The notes beneath the pieces were generated by a model. The model saw only the letters and a list, made by a program, of their open reading frames with translations, ran no database searches and was not told the origin of the DNA. Made by a program: the position numbers and the translations under genes. Below are positions 9,076 through 19,750 of a DNA stretch of 64,000 nucleotides, one piece after another (position 1 is the first letter of the stretch; every line of letters begins with the position of its first letter). Origin of the DNA: Croceibacterium selenioxidans (GTDB lineage Bacteria > Pseudomonadota > Alphaproteobacteria > Sphingomonadales > Sphingomonadaceae). The stretch is taken from contig NZ_JAHFVK010000002.1 of assembly GCF_018599195.1 (NCBI RefSeq), positions 310,001-374,000 of the forward strand, written 5' to 3'.

Positions 9076-11295
9076 ATGAGCCGGATAAATGTCTGGACGA
9101 TGACAGCGGCACTATGTCTGGTTGTGAGCGCCCAGGCGGTGGAGGCGCAAGAACCGGGCGCGCCCGTGGTGCTCGCCGCCGCGACTACGGGGACACCGGC
9201 AGAGCGGGCCCAAGCGACGCTCGCCCAGATGACGCAGGACGAGAAGCTCACCCTGCTCAAGGGCTACTTCGGCACCGACTTTCCGCCCGCGAAGTTCGAA
9301 GCCCCGAAGGAAGCGCGTAACGGCTCGGCCGGGTATGTACCGGGCATTCCCCGCCTCGGCATTCCGCCGCAGTGGCAGGCCGATGCCGGGATCGGTGTCG
9401 CGACCCAGGGCGGAGCGGCGGAGAAGCGGCCTCGCACCGCCCTTCCCTCGGGCCTGGCAACGGCGGCGAGCTGGGATCCGGAACTGGCTTTTGCGGCAGG
9501 CAAGATGATCGGCTCGGAAGCGCGCGCCGACGGGTTCAACGTGCTGCTTGGCGGGAGCGTCAACCTGATGCGCGAGCCGCGCAACGGGCGGAACTTCGAG
9601 TATACCGGAGAGGACCCGCTGCTCGCCGGAATCATGGCCGGGGCGCAGATCGCCGGGGTGCAGTCCAACCAGATCATCTCGACGGTCAAGCACTTCGCGG
9701 TCAACGACCAGGAGACCGACCGCAACGACGGCAACGCCATCGTCGAGGAAGGTGCGCTCAGGATGTCGGACTTGCTCGCCTTCCAGATCGCCATCGAACG
9801 CGGCGAGCCCGGTTCGGTCATGTGCGCCTACAACCGCGTGGGCGGCCTCCATGCCTGCGAACAGCCGTTCCTGCTGAACCAGGTCCTGCGCAATGAGTGG
9901 CGCTTTCCGGGCTACGTCATGTCTGACTGGGGCGCGGCCCACTCGACCGCCGCGGCGGCCAATGCCGGGCTCGATCAGGAGTCAGGTTACGGTCTGCAGC
10001 GCGCCGACTGGTTCAGCGCCGACAAGCTGGGCAAGGCCGTGGCCGCCGGCGAAATCTCGCAGGCGCAGATCGACCTTATGGTCACGCGCATCCTCCAATC
10101 GATGTACGCGCATGGGCTGGTCGACAATCCGGTGAGCGAGGGCCACCCGATCGACTTTGCCGCCAACCGCGCCGTCAGTCAGCGCGGGGCCGAAGCAGGC
10201 ATGGTTCTGCTCAAGAACGAACGCGACGTGCTGCCGCTGGCGGCAACCGCGCGGCGGATCGCGATTATCGGCGGGCACGCGGACAAGGGCGTGCTCTCGG
10301 GCGGGGGATCGAGCCAGGTCTATCCCGACGGCACCAACGCCGTGCCGGGGATAAAGCCGACGAGTTGGCCTGGGCCGGTCGTGTTTTACCCCTCCTCGCC
10401 GCTGGAGGAACTGCGCAAGCTGCTACCCGGTGTCCAGATCGACTACGCCGAAGGAACAGCCGACCCGGCGGCGGCCGTACGGCTCGCGGCGCAGGCGGAC
10501 GTGGTGCTCGTGTTCGGTACACAGTGGGCGAGCGAGAGCATCGATGTGCCGCTCTCGCTGGCCGAAGGACAGGATGCCCTGATCGATGCAGTGGCCGGGG
10601 CCAATCCCAACACCGTGGTCGTGCTCCAGACCGGCGGTCCGGTGCTGATGCCGTGGGTGGACAAGGTCCCGGCCATCATCGAGGCCTGGTATCCCGGGCG
10701 TGCAGGTGGCGCGGCCATCGCCCGCATCCTGACCGGTGCCGCCAATCCCTCCGGTCACTTGCCGGCGACCTTCCCCCGCAGCCTCGATCAGCTCCCGCAC
10801 CCCGGCGACCCGCGCAAAGGCGACATCGTTTATGACGAGGGCGCCGCAGTGGGCTACAAGTGGTTCGACAAGCATGGCCACGAACCGCTGTTCCCGTTCG
10901 GCCACGGGCTGTCCTACACCACGTTCGAGATCGATCACCTGGTAGTCACCCCTGAAGGCGAAGGGCTGGTGGCCATGGTCGAGGTGACCAACACCGGAAA
11001 GCGCGCCGGTGCGGAGGTGGTGCAAGTCTATGTCTCCGGCATGGGCTGGGAAGCCCCGCGCAGGCTCGGTGGCTTCGAGCGGGTCGAATTGGCATCAGGC
11101 GAGACCCGGCAGCTCGATATTCACGTCGACCCCCGCGTTCTCGCCACCTGGTTCACGGGCCGGCCGGGCTGGACCCATCCCGCGGGCGCCTACACCGTCA
11201 GCGCGGGCCACAGCTCCCGAGAGCTCGATGACAGCGTGACCATCGAACTGCCGCCAAGTTTCCTGCCGCCCGAATGGCGACCCGCCAAATCCTAG
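9076..11295 (+). CDS. Glycoside hydrolase family 3 beta-glucosidase, secreted
   Basis: The 739-residue protein starts with a Sec signal peptide (WTMTAALCLVVSAQAVEAQ) and follows the GH3 layout: an N-terminal TIM-barrel domain, an alpha/beta sandwich from about residue 380 and a fibronectin-III-like C-terminal domain from about 620. The catalytic nucleophile is Asp284 in GYVMSDWGA; KHFAVNDQE is the substrate-binding KH motif. The length and domains fit beta-glucosidases/beta-xylosidases that release sugars from plant oligosaccharides or glycosides in the periplasm. ATG 9076 has a strong ribosome site (GGGGAGGGAAG). The gene is divergent from the PhoX-family gene and appears to stand alone. Confidence 0.93.
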   Translation: MSRINVWTMTAALCLVVSAQAVEAQEPGAPVVLAAATTGTPAERAQATLAQMTQDEKLTLLKGYFGTDFPPAKFEAPKEARNGSAGYVPGIPRLGIPPQWQADAGIGVATQGGAAEKRPRTALPSGLATAASWDPELAFAAGKMIGSEARADGFNVLLGGSVNLMREPRNGRNFEYTGEDPLLAGIMAGAQIAGVQSNQIISTVKHFAVNDQETDRNDGNAIVEEGALRMSDLLAFQIAIERGEPGSVMCAYNRVGGLHACEQPFLLNQVLRNEWRFPGYVMSDWGAAHSTAAAANAGLDQESGYGLQRADWFSADKLGKAVAAGEISQAQIDLMVTRILQSMYAHGLVDNPVSEGHPIDFAANRAVSQRGAEAGMVLLKNERDVLPLAATARRIAIIGGHADKGVLSGGGSSQVYPDGTNAVPGIKPTSWPGPVVFYPSSPLEELRKLLPGVQIDYAEGTADPAAAVRLAAQADVVLVFGTQWASESIDVPLSLAEGQDALIDAVAGANPNTVVVLQTGGPVLMPWVDKVPAIIEAWYPGRAGGAAIARILTGAANPSGHLPATFPRSLDQLPHPGDPRKGDIVYDEGAAVGYKWFDKHGHEPLFPFGHGLSYTTFEIDHLVVTPEGEGLVAMVEVTNTGKRAGAEVVQVYVSGMGWEAPRRLGGFERVELASGETRQLDIHVDPRVLATWFTGRPGWTHPAGAYTVSAGHSSRELDDSVTIELPPSFLPPEWRPAKS

Positions 11296-11304
11296 CCGTG
11301 AGAC

Positions 11305-11465
11305 GAGAGGTCCTTCGACAAGCTCAGGACGAACGGATACTCATGAAATTTCTGGAGCGCTATTGGTGGGTCTTCCAAAGGTCCGTTCGTGGTGAGCTGG
11401 TCGAACCACCTCCCCGAGGCTGGTTCGGGGAGAACCCTGACTCCCCCTTGGATCGAAGTTCCCCT
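11305..11465. repeat. Intergenic repeat, family B with a family C end
   Basis: The gap after the GH3 gene holds two inverted halves of family B: TCCTTCGACAAGCTCAGGAC-GAACGG at about 11311-11336 and a related half with CCGTTCGTGGTGAGCTGGTCGAA at about 11384-11406, then ACCTCCCCGAGGC...GGGGAGAA. These are the same words as at 6395-6460 in opposite order. No gene is supported here. Confidence 0.7.
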
Positions 11466-11505
11466 ACCCCCGGTACCATCGCAAGACTGCGCGGGGGCGA
11501 AGGCC

Positions 11506-11985
11506 ATGTCTACCTCGATCATCGACGGCACCGTCGAAGAAGTCGTCACCGGCCGCCAACGCGGCAGCATCACCGTCTTCAAGTCGATCCGCTTCAAACT
11601 CGAAGATGGCTCCGGCAGGACCGTGACCAAGGCCGTGGTCAAGCAGCCGGTCTCCGATGAACTCAAGCCGGGGGCGCGGGGCCGGTTCTATTTCTTCAAC
11701 GCCTTCGATATCCGCGGCTTCCATGGCGTGCGCATGGCCGACGGTCGGTCGATCTACGCCTTCCCCACCAATAACCAGAAGCTGTTCCTGATCCTCGGTC
11801 TGATCAACCTCGCGTGGATCGTCTTCAAAGTGACGGTCGACGGCGAGATCCCTCTGCTTGGACTGGCCCTGATGATCCTTGCGGTCGTCGGGTGGATCTT
11901 CATGGGTAAGGGAGAGAAGGAAGCCCGGCAGCAGTTCGATGCTGACGCCGACCTCTCCGGGAAAGCGGCTGTTACCGGCGCATGA
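11506..11985 (+). CDS. Small membrane protein of unknown function
   Basis: The 159-residue protein has a soluble N-terminal half of alternating beta-like strands (residues 1-85), followed by two hydrophobic segments (about 91-108 and 113-133) and a charged cytosolic-looking tail. I do not recognise the family. The ATG at 11506, preceded by GGGGGCGAAGG, was chosen because upstream codons in frame belong to repeat sequence. Its stop overlaps the next ATG as ATGA, so it is co-expressed with the DUF4328 membrane protein. Nothing in the sequence points to a substrate. Confidence 0.75.
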   Translation: MSTSIIDGTVEEVVTGRQRGSITVFKSIRFKLEDGSGRTVTKAVVKQPVSDELKPGARGRFYFFNAFDIRGFHGVRMADGRSIYAFPTNNQKLFLILGLINLAWIVFKVTVDGEIPLLGLALMILAVVGWIFMGKGEKEARQQFDADADLSGKAAVTGA

Positions 11986-12623
11986 CAACGCCAAGGACGG
12001 CCCGCGACATCGCTGGTCTCGGCAGTTGGACCAGCTTTTCGCTGCTGGTCCAGGCGGGATTGGCCGGGGCGGGGGTAGCGGTCGCACTAAGCCATGGGAC
12101 TGACTTCATTGCCGCCAGTGAGAGCTACAGCCTGATCTCGCTGCTCCAACTGCTTGCGTTCGTGGCGGCGGGAGGGCTGTTTCTACGCTGGACCTATCTG
12201 GCCACCGTCAACGCGCACGCCTTTCGCGCCGAAGGTTTGCGTTTCGGGCCATGGCTGGCGGTCGGGTCCTACTTCATCCCCATCGCCAACCTCGTGATGC
12301 CGCTTCAGTCGATGCGCGACACGTGGAAAGCCACCGTCGAGCCTCGCGATTGGGAGGTCGTCCGCGTGCCTGCCGTGCTGGGCCTGTGGTGGTTCTTGTG
12401 GCTCGCGAGCAATATCGCCGGGATCGCCGCCTTCCGTCTGTCCGACGCCGCACGCTATCCCGATATGGGCGAACTGGCCGAAACGCTGACGATGCTTTCC
12501 GATGGCCTGACGCTGGGGAGTAGCGCGCTGCTTTCTACCATCGTTCGGCGACTGTCAGGACTGCAGCAGGTACGAGTGGATGCCATCGCCACTGGGGTGA
12601 CACCAACCCGCCCGGGCGGCTGA
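11982..12623 (+). CDS. DUF4328-type membrane protein
   Basis: This 213-residue protein has about four hydrophobic helices (roughly 20-38, 52-72, 88-106 and 128-146) and the family-like stretches LRWTYLATVNAHAF and PWLAVGSYFIPIANL, followed by a conserved-looking WKAT segment. These resemble DUF4328 proteins, which have no assigned function. It overlaps the preceding small membrane protein by four bases, so the two likely work together in the membrane. It converges on the secreted-protein gene downstream, with only a 6-base gap between stops. Confidence 0.75.
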   Translation: MTTPRTARDIAGLGSWTSFSLLVQAGLAGAGVAVALSHGTDFIAASESYSLISLLQLLAFVAAGGLFLRWTYLATVNAHAFRAEGLRFGPWLAVGSYFIPIANLVMPLQSMRDTWKATVEPRDWEVVRVPAVLGLWWFLWLASNIAGIAAFRLSDAARYPDMGELAETLTMLSDGLTLGSSALLSTIVRRLSGLQQVRVDAIATGVTPTRPGG

Positions 12624-12629
12624 CGGTTA

Positions 12630-13544
12630 CTACTCCCCCGCCTGCTCTTCGCGGATGTTGCGCAATTCCCGATCCACCCCGTTGATCTTCGTCATGCCCT
12701 TGATGTTGGGTATGCCCTTGTAGAGCGTGCGCAGGTACGCCTGGTCGAAATCGGTCAGGCCGCTTGGCGGGGTGCCGGTCTCGTCGAACAACGCCAGGAT
12801 CGTGTCCATGGTGGCGGCGCTGCTGGTAGGCCGGGTCTTGGCGAAGCCCCGCATCGTCGCATAGTCGGCCAGTTGGATCAGCGTCTTGTCGCGTACTTTC
12901 TCACGGTCGAACAGGACGACGGTCTGGGCGATATCCTCCCGCACATTGATGTAGATCTTCGAATGGGCCGCATTCATCTGCATGACTGGTGGGCTGGTCA
13001 GGCTCTCTCGTCGCGAGATGGGCATGCCATTGCTGGCGCGCATCATCGAGGTGGTCCAGACCCGAACCGGGCCTTCCTCCGCCAGCAAAGCGTCCCGATC
13101 CTTGCGGTCCATCCATTGGAAAAGGTAGCCTTGGTTTTCGGCCAGGCGCTGGAGTTCGGCTTGTCCATCTTCGACAAAGGCGATGACGAGGTTGGGCGAA
13201 CAATCCGTATCGTCGGCCATCCACATGTCGAGGCGTTCGCCGCTCCAGCGAATCCGATCGATCATCAGGGCGGCGAACTCGGGCTTGAGGCCCAGGATTC
13301 CCGGGCAGAGGCGGTCCTCGATCCGAGCCAGCGGGTTGTACATCAGATCGCCGCGCTCCTCGGTGATCTCCCGCGCCTGCCGGTTGACTTCGGCCGGCGA
13401 GGGTTCATCGGCGCGGCCGGTGACGACGATATCGTTGGCGTCAGGCTCCGCGGGGCGATTACCGGCGTCTTGGGCCTGTAATGGAGTGCCCAGTATTGCG
13501 GCGCCTGCCAGCAAGCCCAGGGCTCCGGTCCGCGACAGCATCAT
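12630..13544 (-). CDS. Secreted protein of unknown function, paralog 1
   Basis: The 304-residue product begins with a Sec signal peptide (LSRTGALGLLAGAAILGTPLQAQ) and, just after it, the peptide DIVVTGR (about residues 38-44), which resembles the start of TonB-dependent receptor plugs. The rest shares a full-length pattern with the next gene: LCPGILGL against LCPGVVGL, VIAFVEDGQ against VVAFIDDGA, GAHSKIY against AAHSKIY, then QLADYAT and a final SGLTDFD / TGLTDFD. I do not recognise the family. ATG 13544 is preferred over the GTG at 13571 because it has GGAG upstream and directly precedes the signal peptide. The paralog is 66 bases upstream and co-directional. Confidence 0.75.
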   Translation of the reverse strand: MMLSRTGALGLLAGAAILGTPLQAQDAGNRPAEPDANDIVVTGRADEPSPAEVNRQAREITEERGDLMYNPLARIEDRLCPGILGLKPEFAALMIDRIRWSGERLDMWMADDTDCSPNLVIAFVEDGQAELQRLAENQGYLFQWMDRKDRDALLAEEGPVRVWTTSMMRASNGMPISRRESLTSPPVMQMNAAHSKIYINVREDIAQTVVLFDREKVRDKTLIQLADYATMRGFAKTRPTSSAATMDTILALFDETGTPPSGLTDFDQAYLRTLYKGIPNIKGMTKINGVDRELRNIREEQAGE

Positions 13545-13610
13545 CGTCAGTATTCTCCGGGCAAAGGCCACCGCCCTTGCGGGACGGCGGCTCGAGACAG
13601 TGTGAAACGG

Positions 13611-14387
13611 TTATTCGGTGAAGGGCGCGCCGGTCGCAGCCTCAAGCGCCGCGAGACGGGCGGAGCCCGGCAGGTTCGGCAGACCGTCGTAGAGTGTAGC
13701 CAGGAACTTGCGGTCGAAATCGGTCAGGCCCGTAGGGCGCTCCGCCCCTTCGTCGAACAGGCTGACGATGGACTCGCTCCGCGCCGATGCCGGGGGCAGC
13801 CGATGCGTCAGGGCGCGGAACGTGGCGTAGTCGGCCAGCTGTTGCAGGCTGAGCCCGGTCACGGCGCCGCGATCGATAAGAACCAGCGCCGAGAGGATGT
13901 CATTGCGGGTCGCGGTATAGATCTTCGAATGCGCCCCCCACATTTCAGCCATCGGAATGTCCGACAGGTTCTCGCGCCGCGGGATCGGCATGCCGTCACG
14001 CGAACGCGCCCTCACGCGCAGCACGGCGCGCGCTCCGCCCGTCTCAGCCAAAAGCGCCTCGCGCTCGCCCCGGTCCATTTCGAAGAACAGAGTGCTGTTC
14101 TGGCCGACCAGACGGTTGAGATAGTCCGCTCCATCATCGATGAAGGCGACTACTATGTTGGCGTCGCAGGTCTGCTCGCTCGCGAGCGGAAGGCCCAGTG
14201 CCTCTGCATTGCCGCGGATCATGCCAACCACGGTTTCGGCCGCGTCCTGCTTAAGTCCGACTACACCGGGGCAGAGCGGATCCTCGAACCGCGGCAGCGG
14301 TTCATCGGCGCGAGCCTGGGCCGGCTGCGCTGCAAGGAAGGCCGCGGCGAGCCCGCTAAGGGCGATTGTGCGAAACCGGGCAAGCAT
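13611..14387 (-). CDS. Secreted protein of unknown function, paralog 2
   Basis: The 258-residue protein has a signal peptide (RFRTIALSGLAAAFLAAQPAQA) and is a clear tandem paralog of the gene downstream. It keeps the two-Cys pattern (LCPGVVGL; TCDANIVVAF), MDRGEREALLAE against MDRKDRDALLAE, and the C-terminal LTDFDRKFLATLYDGLPN. It lacks the DIVVTGR peptide and is about 45 residues shorter at the N-terminus. ATG 14387 has GGAGACGG in front. Function unknown; the conserved Cys pair suggests a disulfide-stabilised periplasmic fold. Confidence 0.75.
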   Translation of the reverse strand: MLARFRTIALSGLAAAFLAAQPAQARADEPLPRFEDPLCPGVVGLKQDAAETVVGMIRGNAEALGLPLASEQTCDANIVVAFIDDGADYLNRLVGQNSTLFFEMDRGEREALLAETGGARAVLRVRARSRDGMPIPRRENLSDIPMAEMWGAHSKIYTATRNDILSALVLIDRGAVTGLSLQQLADYATFRALTHRLPPASARSESIVSLFDEGAERPTGLTDFDRKFLATLYDGLPNLPGSARLAALEAATGAPFTE

Positions 14388-14613
14388 TGTTCCGTCTCCA
14401 GCACTCTTTGGCCCGGATTATCCCCCTTTCGGGAGGATTGGGCAACGGAACTCTTGTCGCAAATGTTATCCGTATCCGGGCCGGCGTCTTGATCGGGGTG
14501 ACCGTTCACGGCTCCGCGTCGGAATCACGATCTCAGGATTATTCCCGATGATGAACGGCTTGTTCCGCCACTAAGGTGCCTGGGCCAATCCAATTTCTCA
14601 TGAGGCTCGGCCA

Positions 14614-15228
14614 ATGACTTCAACCTCCAGCAATGTTCGCGCAACCCTCGTTGGGATCGCAGCCGGCCTCGTGCTGGCTGGCTGCAACAACTCCAGTTCC
14701 GGCGACCAGGAGGCGACGGCTGAAGCCACACCCGTCGCCACGGAAACCGCAACTCCGAATCCAGCGTTGTTGCCGGCCAACGCCCTTCTCACCGATCCCG
14801 GCGTAAAGGACGCGCTTCGCGCCGCCTTCCCCGATCCGAACACGCTCTTCGCAACCGTGTCGACCGATCTGAACGCGGACGGAAATGACGAAGTGATCGT
14901 CTATGCCTACGGCCCGACGGCGTGCGGATCGGGCGGTTGCAGCCTTCTGGTGTTCAAGCGCGATGCGTCTGGTCTGCACGCCGTGACGAAGACCACCGTC
15001 ACGCATGAGCCGATCCGAGAATTGGCGACGATCACCAACGGCTGGCGCGACCTCAGCGTCGGCGTGAGCGGAGGCGGAGCGGCATCCCGGCAGGTCCGGC
15101 TGCAATACGATGGCAAGAGTTACCCGGCGAACCCAACCGTCCTGCCCGAATCGGCTACGGTCGGCGCCACCGATGGCACCGTGCTGTTCGAAGAACCGCT
15201 GCAAGGCGCCGCTCTGCCGGCCTCTTGA
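14614..15228 (+). CDS. Putative lipoprotein with a DxNxDGxDE segment
   Basis: The 204-residue product has a lipoprotein signal with lipobox LAGC (Cys at about 23), then a low-complexity Thr/Ala/Pro linker to about residue 55. The globular part carries STDLNADGNDEVIVYAYG, an Asp-rich loop of the sort that binds calcium in FG-GAP/EF-hand-like proteins, and a Cys pair in TACGSGGCS. It would be anchored in the inner or outer membrane facing the periplasm. The family is unknown to me. It converges with the small lipoprotein gene downstream. Confidence 0.75.
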   Translation: MTSTSSNVRATLVGIAAGLVLAGCNNSSSGDQEATAEATPVATETATPNPALLPANALLTDPGVKDALRAAFPDPNTLFATVSTDLNADGNDEVIVYAYGPTACGSGGCSLLVFKRDASGLHAVTKTTVTHEPIRELATITNGWRDLSVGVSGGGAASRQVRLQYDGKSYPANPTVLPESATVGATDGTVLFEEPLQGAALPAS

Positions 15229-15255
15229 GGTTGGCGCTACACCACCGACGCGAAG

Positions 15256-15579
15256 TCACTGGCTTCGGGCCTGCAGGCACTCGGAAGCCAAGCTAACCAC
15301 CGTACCCAGAGTTTCCGGCTCGACGTTGGTGGAAATGGCGTCGATCACTTGGCCCACCGTGGCATCGCGGACGGGCCGCTCCACGGCATTGGCCGCCCGT
15401 TGGAGCGAGCGAAGCTCGCGGATCGAAAGCTGGCGGCCTGCCCGTGAGGCGATGCAGCGGGCGTCCGCCTCCAGAAACCCGACGTCGCGGATCGCACTGT
15501 AGACTTCCTGCTGTTTGGCCGCCGTAACGCAGCCCGTCAGGAGCAGACAGGGCAAAAGCAAAGCTATCGTCGCACGCAT
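15256..15579 (-). CDS. Small lipoprotein of unknown function
   Basis: With the ATG at 15579, preceded by GGGGGTGACG, the product has 107 residues: a short lipoprotein signal peptide with lipobox LTGC (Cys17), then about 85 mainly helical residues with two further Cys (RCIASRAG and ASECLQA) that could form a disulfide. The open frame upstream of this ATG is Arg-rich and not a signal peptide, so it is left out. No family recognised. Confidence 0.7.
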   Translation of the reverse strand: MRATIALLLPCLLLTGCVTAAKQQEVYSAIRDVGFLEADARCIASRAGRQLSIRELRSLQRAANAVERPVRDATVGQVIDAISTNVEPETLGTVVSLASECLQARSQ

Positions 15580-15726
15580 CGTCACCCCCTGTTCAATCGC
15601 GGCGCCCACCCGATGCCTGGGCACGGGCAGGGATCGCCTGATGATTGAAAGGTAGGCCAAGGGCCCTGCTCCGTCGCTCCGGGTTTTAACGGAGCACGGC
15701 GCAAAGATCGTTGGATGGCGTCGACA

Positions 15727-15765
15727 GAGATGCCCTCCCCATCGCTGCGCGACAGGGAGGAATTA
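15727..15765. repeat. Short family C-like repeat remnant
   Basis: CCCTCCCCATCGCTGCGCGACAGGGAGGA reads as a worn copy of the family C ends seen at 19021, 49262 and 59732. A separate inverted repeat, TGCTCCGT...ACGGAGCA (15667-15696), lies between it and the small lipoprotein gene. Confidence 0.4.
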
Positions 15766-15778
15766 GCGCGGGAAAGGA

Positions 15779-17590
15779 TCAGCTTTCCTTGCGCGACATC
15801 TTCTTGCGTTCGTTCGGATCGAGATAGCGCTTGCGCAGGCGGATCGACTGCGGAGTCACTTCGACCAGTTCGTCATCCTGGATGTAGGCGATGGCCTGCT
15901 CCAGCGTCATCTTCCGGGGCGGTGTCAAGCGAACGGCGTCGTCCTTGCCGGTGGAGCGGAAGTTGGTCAGCTGTTTGGACTTGAGTGGGTTGACCTCAAG
16001 GTCCTGCGGCTTCGCGTTCTCGCCGATAACCATACCCTGGTACAGCTTCTCGCCCGGGTTGATGAACAGCACGCCGCGATCTTCCAGCGCGTTGAGCGCG
16101 TAAGGCACCGCTTCGCCCTGCTCCATCGAGATCAGCACGCCATTCTGGCGGCCGCTGATCGGACCCTTGTAGGGACCGTACTTCTCGAACAGCCGGTTCA
16201 TCACGCCGGTACCGCGGGTGTCGGACAGGAACTCGCCGTGATAGCCGATCAGGCCGCGGCTCGGGGCGCTGAAGGTGATGCGGGTCTTGCCGCCACCGCT
16301 CGGACGCATGTCGGTCATCTCGCCCTTACGCTGGGCGATCTTCTCAACCACGGTACCGGAGAACTCGTCGTCGACGTCGATGACGACGGTTTCGTAGGGC
16401 TCCTCGCGACCTTCCGGACCTTCCTGGAACAGCACGCGCGGTCGGCTGATCGACAGTTCGAAGCCTTCGCGGCGCATGTTCTCGATCAGCACGCCGAGCT
16501 GAAGCTCGCCGCGGCCGGCGACTTCGAAGGCGTCCTTGTCGCGGCTCTCGGTGACGCGGATGGCGACGTTGCTTTCGGCTTCACGCTCGAGCCGGTCGCG
16601 GATAACGCGGCTCTGCACCTTGTCGCCTTCGCGCCCGGCATAGGGGCTGTCGTTGACGGCGAAGCTCATGGCGAGCGTCGGCGGATCGATCGGCTGCGCG
16701 GCGATCGGCACGCTGACCGTCGGGTCGCAGATGGTGTTGGAGACGGTAGCGTCGGTCAGCCCGGCAATGGCGACAATGTCGCCAGCCTGGGCGTGCAACA
16801 CGGGGACGCGCTCAAGACCTTCGAAGGCGAAGACCTTGGTCGCGCGGCCGGTCTCGACGACCTTGCCGTTCACGTCGAGCGCCTTGATCGGCATGCCAAC
16901 CTCGAGGCGGCCACTTTCGATCCGGCCGGTCAGGATGCGGCCCAAGAACGGATCGCGGTCGAGCAGAGTCGCGAGCATCGCGAAAGCGCCGTCGGGGTCG
17001 AGGTCGGGCGCCGGCACGTGGCTGACGATGGCCTTGAACAACGGGTCAAGGTTGCCCTCGCGAGCGGCCGGATCTTCGCTGGCGAAGCCCGCGCGGCCCG
17101 AGGCGTAGAGGACCGGGAAGTCGAGCTGCTCGTCATTGGCGTCGAGATTGACGAACAGATCGAACACTTCGTCGAGCACTTCGCTGGGGCGAGCGTCCTG
17201 CCGGTCAATCTTGTTGACGACGACGATCGGACGCAGACCGAGGCCCAGCGCCTTGCCCGTGACGAATTTGGTCTGCGGCATCGGACCTTCGGCGGCGTCG
17301 ACCAGGAGAATCACCCCGTCGACCATCGAGAGGATGCGTTCCACCTCGGCGCCGAAGTCGGCGTGGCCGGGCGTATCGACGATGTTGATGTGGGTGCCGT
17401 GCCATTCGACGCTGGTGCACTTGGCGAGGATGGTGATCCCGCGCTCTTTCTCCAGGTCGTTGGAATCCATGGCCCGTTCCTCAACGCGCTGGTTTTCGCG
17501 GAAGGTGCCGGACTGGCGGAACAACTGGTCGACAAGCGTGGTCTTGCCGTGATCGACGTGGGCGATGATGGCCACGTTGCGAAGGCTCAT
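15779..17590 (-). CDS. typA: Translational GTPase TypA/BipA
   Basis: The 603-residue protein is a ribosome-associated GTPase of the EF-G type that helps 50S assembly and stress growth. Motifs in order: P-loop [14 protein letters not shown] at 10-23, switch I with [32 protein letters not shown], then the EF-G domain V-like region and the TypA-specific C-terminal domain ([19 protein letters not shown], then [20 protein letters not shown]). The length is exactly that of the family. It is transcribed alone, with a terminator-like hairpin just upstream that belongs to the neighbouring ligB2 gene. Confidence 0.97.
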   Translation of the reverse strand: MSLRNVAIIAHVDHGKTTLVDQLFRQSGTFRENQRVEERAMDSNDLEKERGITILAKCTSVEWHGTHINIVDTPGHADFGAEVERILSMVDGVILLVDAAEGPMPQTKFVTGKALGLGLRPIVVVNKIDRQDARPSEVLDEVFDLFVNLDANDEQLDFPVLYASGRAGFASEDPAAREGNLDPLFKAIVSHVPAPDLDPDGAFAMLATLLDRDPFLGRILTGRIESGRLEVGMPIKALDVNGKVVETGRATKVFAFEGLERVPVLHAQAGDIVAIAGLTDATVSNTICDPTVSVPIAAQPIDPPTLAMSFAVNDSPYAGREGDKVQSRVIRDRLEREAESNVAIRVTESRDKDAFEVAGRGELQLGVLIENMRREGFELSISRPRVLFQEGPEGREEPYETVVIDVDDEFSGTVVEKIAQRKGEMTDMRPSGGGKTRITFSAPSRGLIGYHGEFLSDTRGTGVMNRLFEKYGPYKGPISGRQNGVLISMEQGEAVPYALNALEDRGVLFINPGEKLYQGMVIGENAKPQDLEVNPLKSKQLTNFRSTGKDDAVRLTPPRKMTLEQAIAYIQDDELVEVTPQSIRLRKRYLDPNERKKMSRKES

Positions 17591-17620
17591 GGGATCAGAT
17601 CTCTAACGAGGGAAGAAAGG

Positions 17621-17649
17621 GGGCGGCCCTTAGTGGGACTCGGCCGCCC
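17621..17649 (-). terminator. Hairpin after ligB2, likely terminator on the minus strand
   Basis: On the minus strand GGGCGGCC pairs with GGCCGCCC around a 13-base loop, followed by CCCTTTCTT. It lies 9 bases past the ligB2 stop and upstream of typA, so it should end the ligA2-ligB2 transcript before typA. Confidence 0.6.
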
Positions 17650-17657
17650 TGTCTACC

Positions 17658-18901
<1,244 letters not shown>

Positions 18902-19020
18902 GGCCGGGGGGCCCTCCTGTCTGCCGAACGTTACCAGATGGGCTGGAGTTCCGGAAATCTAAGCGCGGCCCCATACTGCCTAAATCTCGAAGGGGAACCC
19001 CCAGTTGCAAATTAAGCAAC

Positions 19021-19130
19021 TCCATCCTCCCCGTCGTAATGCGCTGGGGAGGTGGCAGGCGCGGAGGGCGACTGACGGAGGGGCACGTGGCGCAACGCCA
19101 GCCCTTCCACCATCCGCCGCGCCAACTGTG
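19021..19130. repeat. Intergenic repeat, family C
   Basis: The gap between ligA2 and the CsaA-like gene carries CATCCTCCCC...GGGGAGGTGGC, then CTGACGGAGGGGC and TTCCACCATCCGCCGCG. The same words recur in order at 49262-49376, and parts at 59732-59870 and near 6460-6516. I see no gene here. Confidence 0.6.
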
Positions 19131-19177
19131 TCCGTCCCATCGCTTCGCGACGGGCAGGACTGCGTCAAGACGGATCC

Positions 19178-19549
19178 TCAGAACAACCGCGAACCGTTCG
19201 GCACTGGGTTGTCGGGCGAAAACAACACCACCCGATCCTCCTCGTCGGCAAAACCCAGCGTCAGCACCTCCGAGATCATCTTGCCGATCTGGCGCGGTGG
19301 GAAGTTCACCACCGCCGCCACTTGTCGCCCGACCAGTGCGTCGGCCTCATAGAGCGCCGCGATCTGCGCCGAGCTCCGCTTCACCCCGATGGTCGGGCCG
19401 AAGTCAATGCGCAGCTTGAGACTCGGCTTGCGCGCTTCGGGAAAAGGCTCGGCGGCGACAATGGTCCCCACACGAATGTCGACCCTCAAGAAATCCGCAA
19501 AGTCGATCTCTTCGGCGGGAGCTGTCGCCGGGTCGTGGGTGAGGTGCAT
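19178..19549 (-). CDS. CsaA-like tRNA-binding (OB-fold) protein
   Basis: The 123-residue product is a stand-alone tRNA-binding OB-fold domain, as in CsaA and the C-terminus of some aminoacyl-tRNA synthetases. The family pattern is clear: FLRVDIRVGTIVAAEPFPEA, KLRIDFGP, QVAAVVNFPPRQIGKMIS, EVLTLGFA. CsaA proteins show chaperone-like export activity and bind tRNA; the cellular role is uncertain. ATG 19549 is preferred, with AAGGAA upstream; the longer frame adds an Arg-rich tail not found in the family. Confidence 0.85.
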   Translation of the reverse strand: MHLTHDPATAPAEEIDFADFLRVDIRVGTIVAAEPFPEARKPSLKLRIDFGPTIGVKRSSAQIAALYEADALVGRQVAAVVNFPPRQIGKMISEVLTLGFADEEDRVVLFSPDNPVPNGSRLF

Positions 19550-19750
19550 GGGCTTGTATTCCTTGGCTCGGAGTTCGATCTCCCCATAGCCGTCCGGGCC
19601 TGAACGGAAAGGCCGCCAGGACCTTGGGCGATGCAAAAGAACAACTGTCGCCGCCCCAAGAACGCAGGGGGGTTATCCTGCGGCCCGAGTTTGCTAGGGG
19701 GGGTCCGATTTCATGGGCGCCGTCTCGCGCGCCTTCGCCGGAGAGAATTG

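Noticed and set aside
15667-15696. Inverted repeat TGCTCCGT...ACGGAGCA as a terminator
   Set aside because: The loop is long, and no T run follows on either strand in a useful position.
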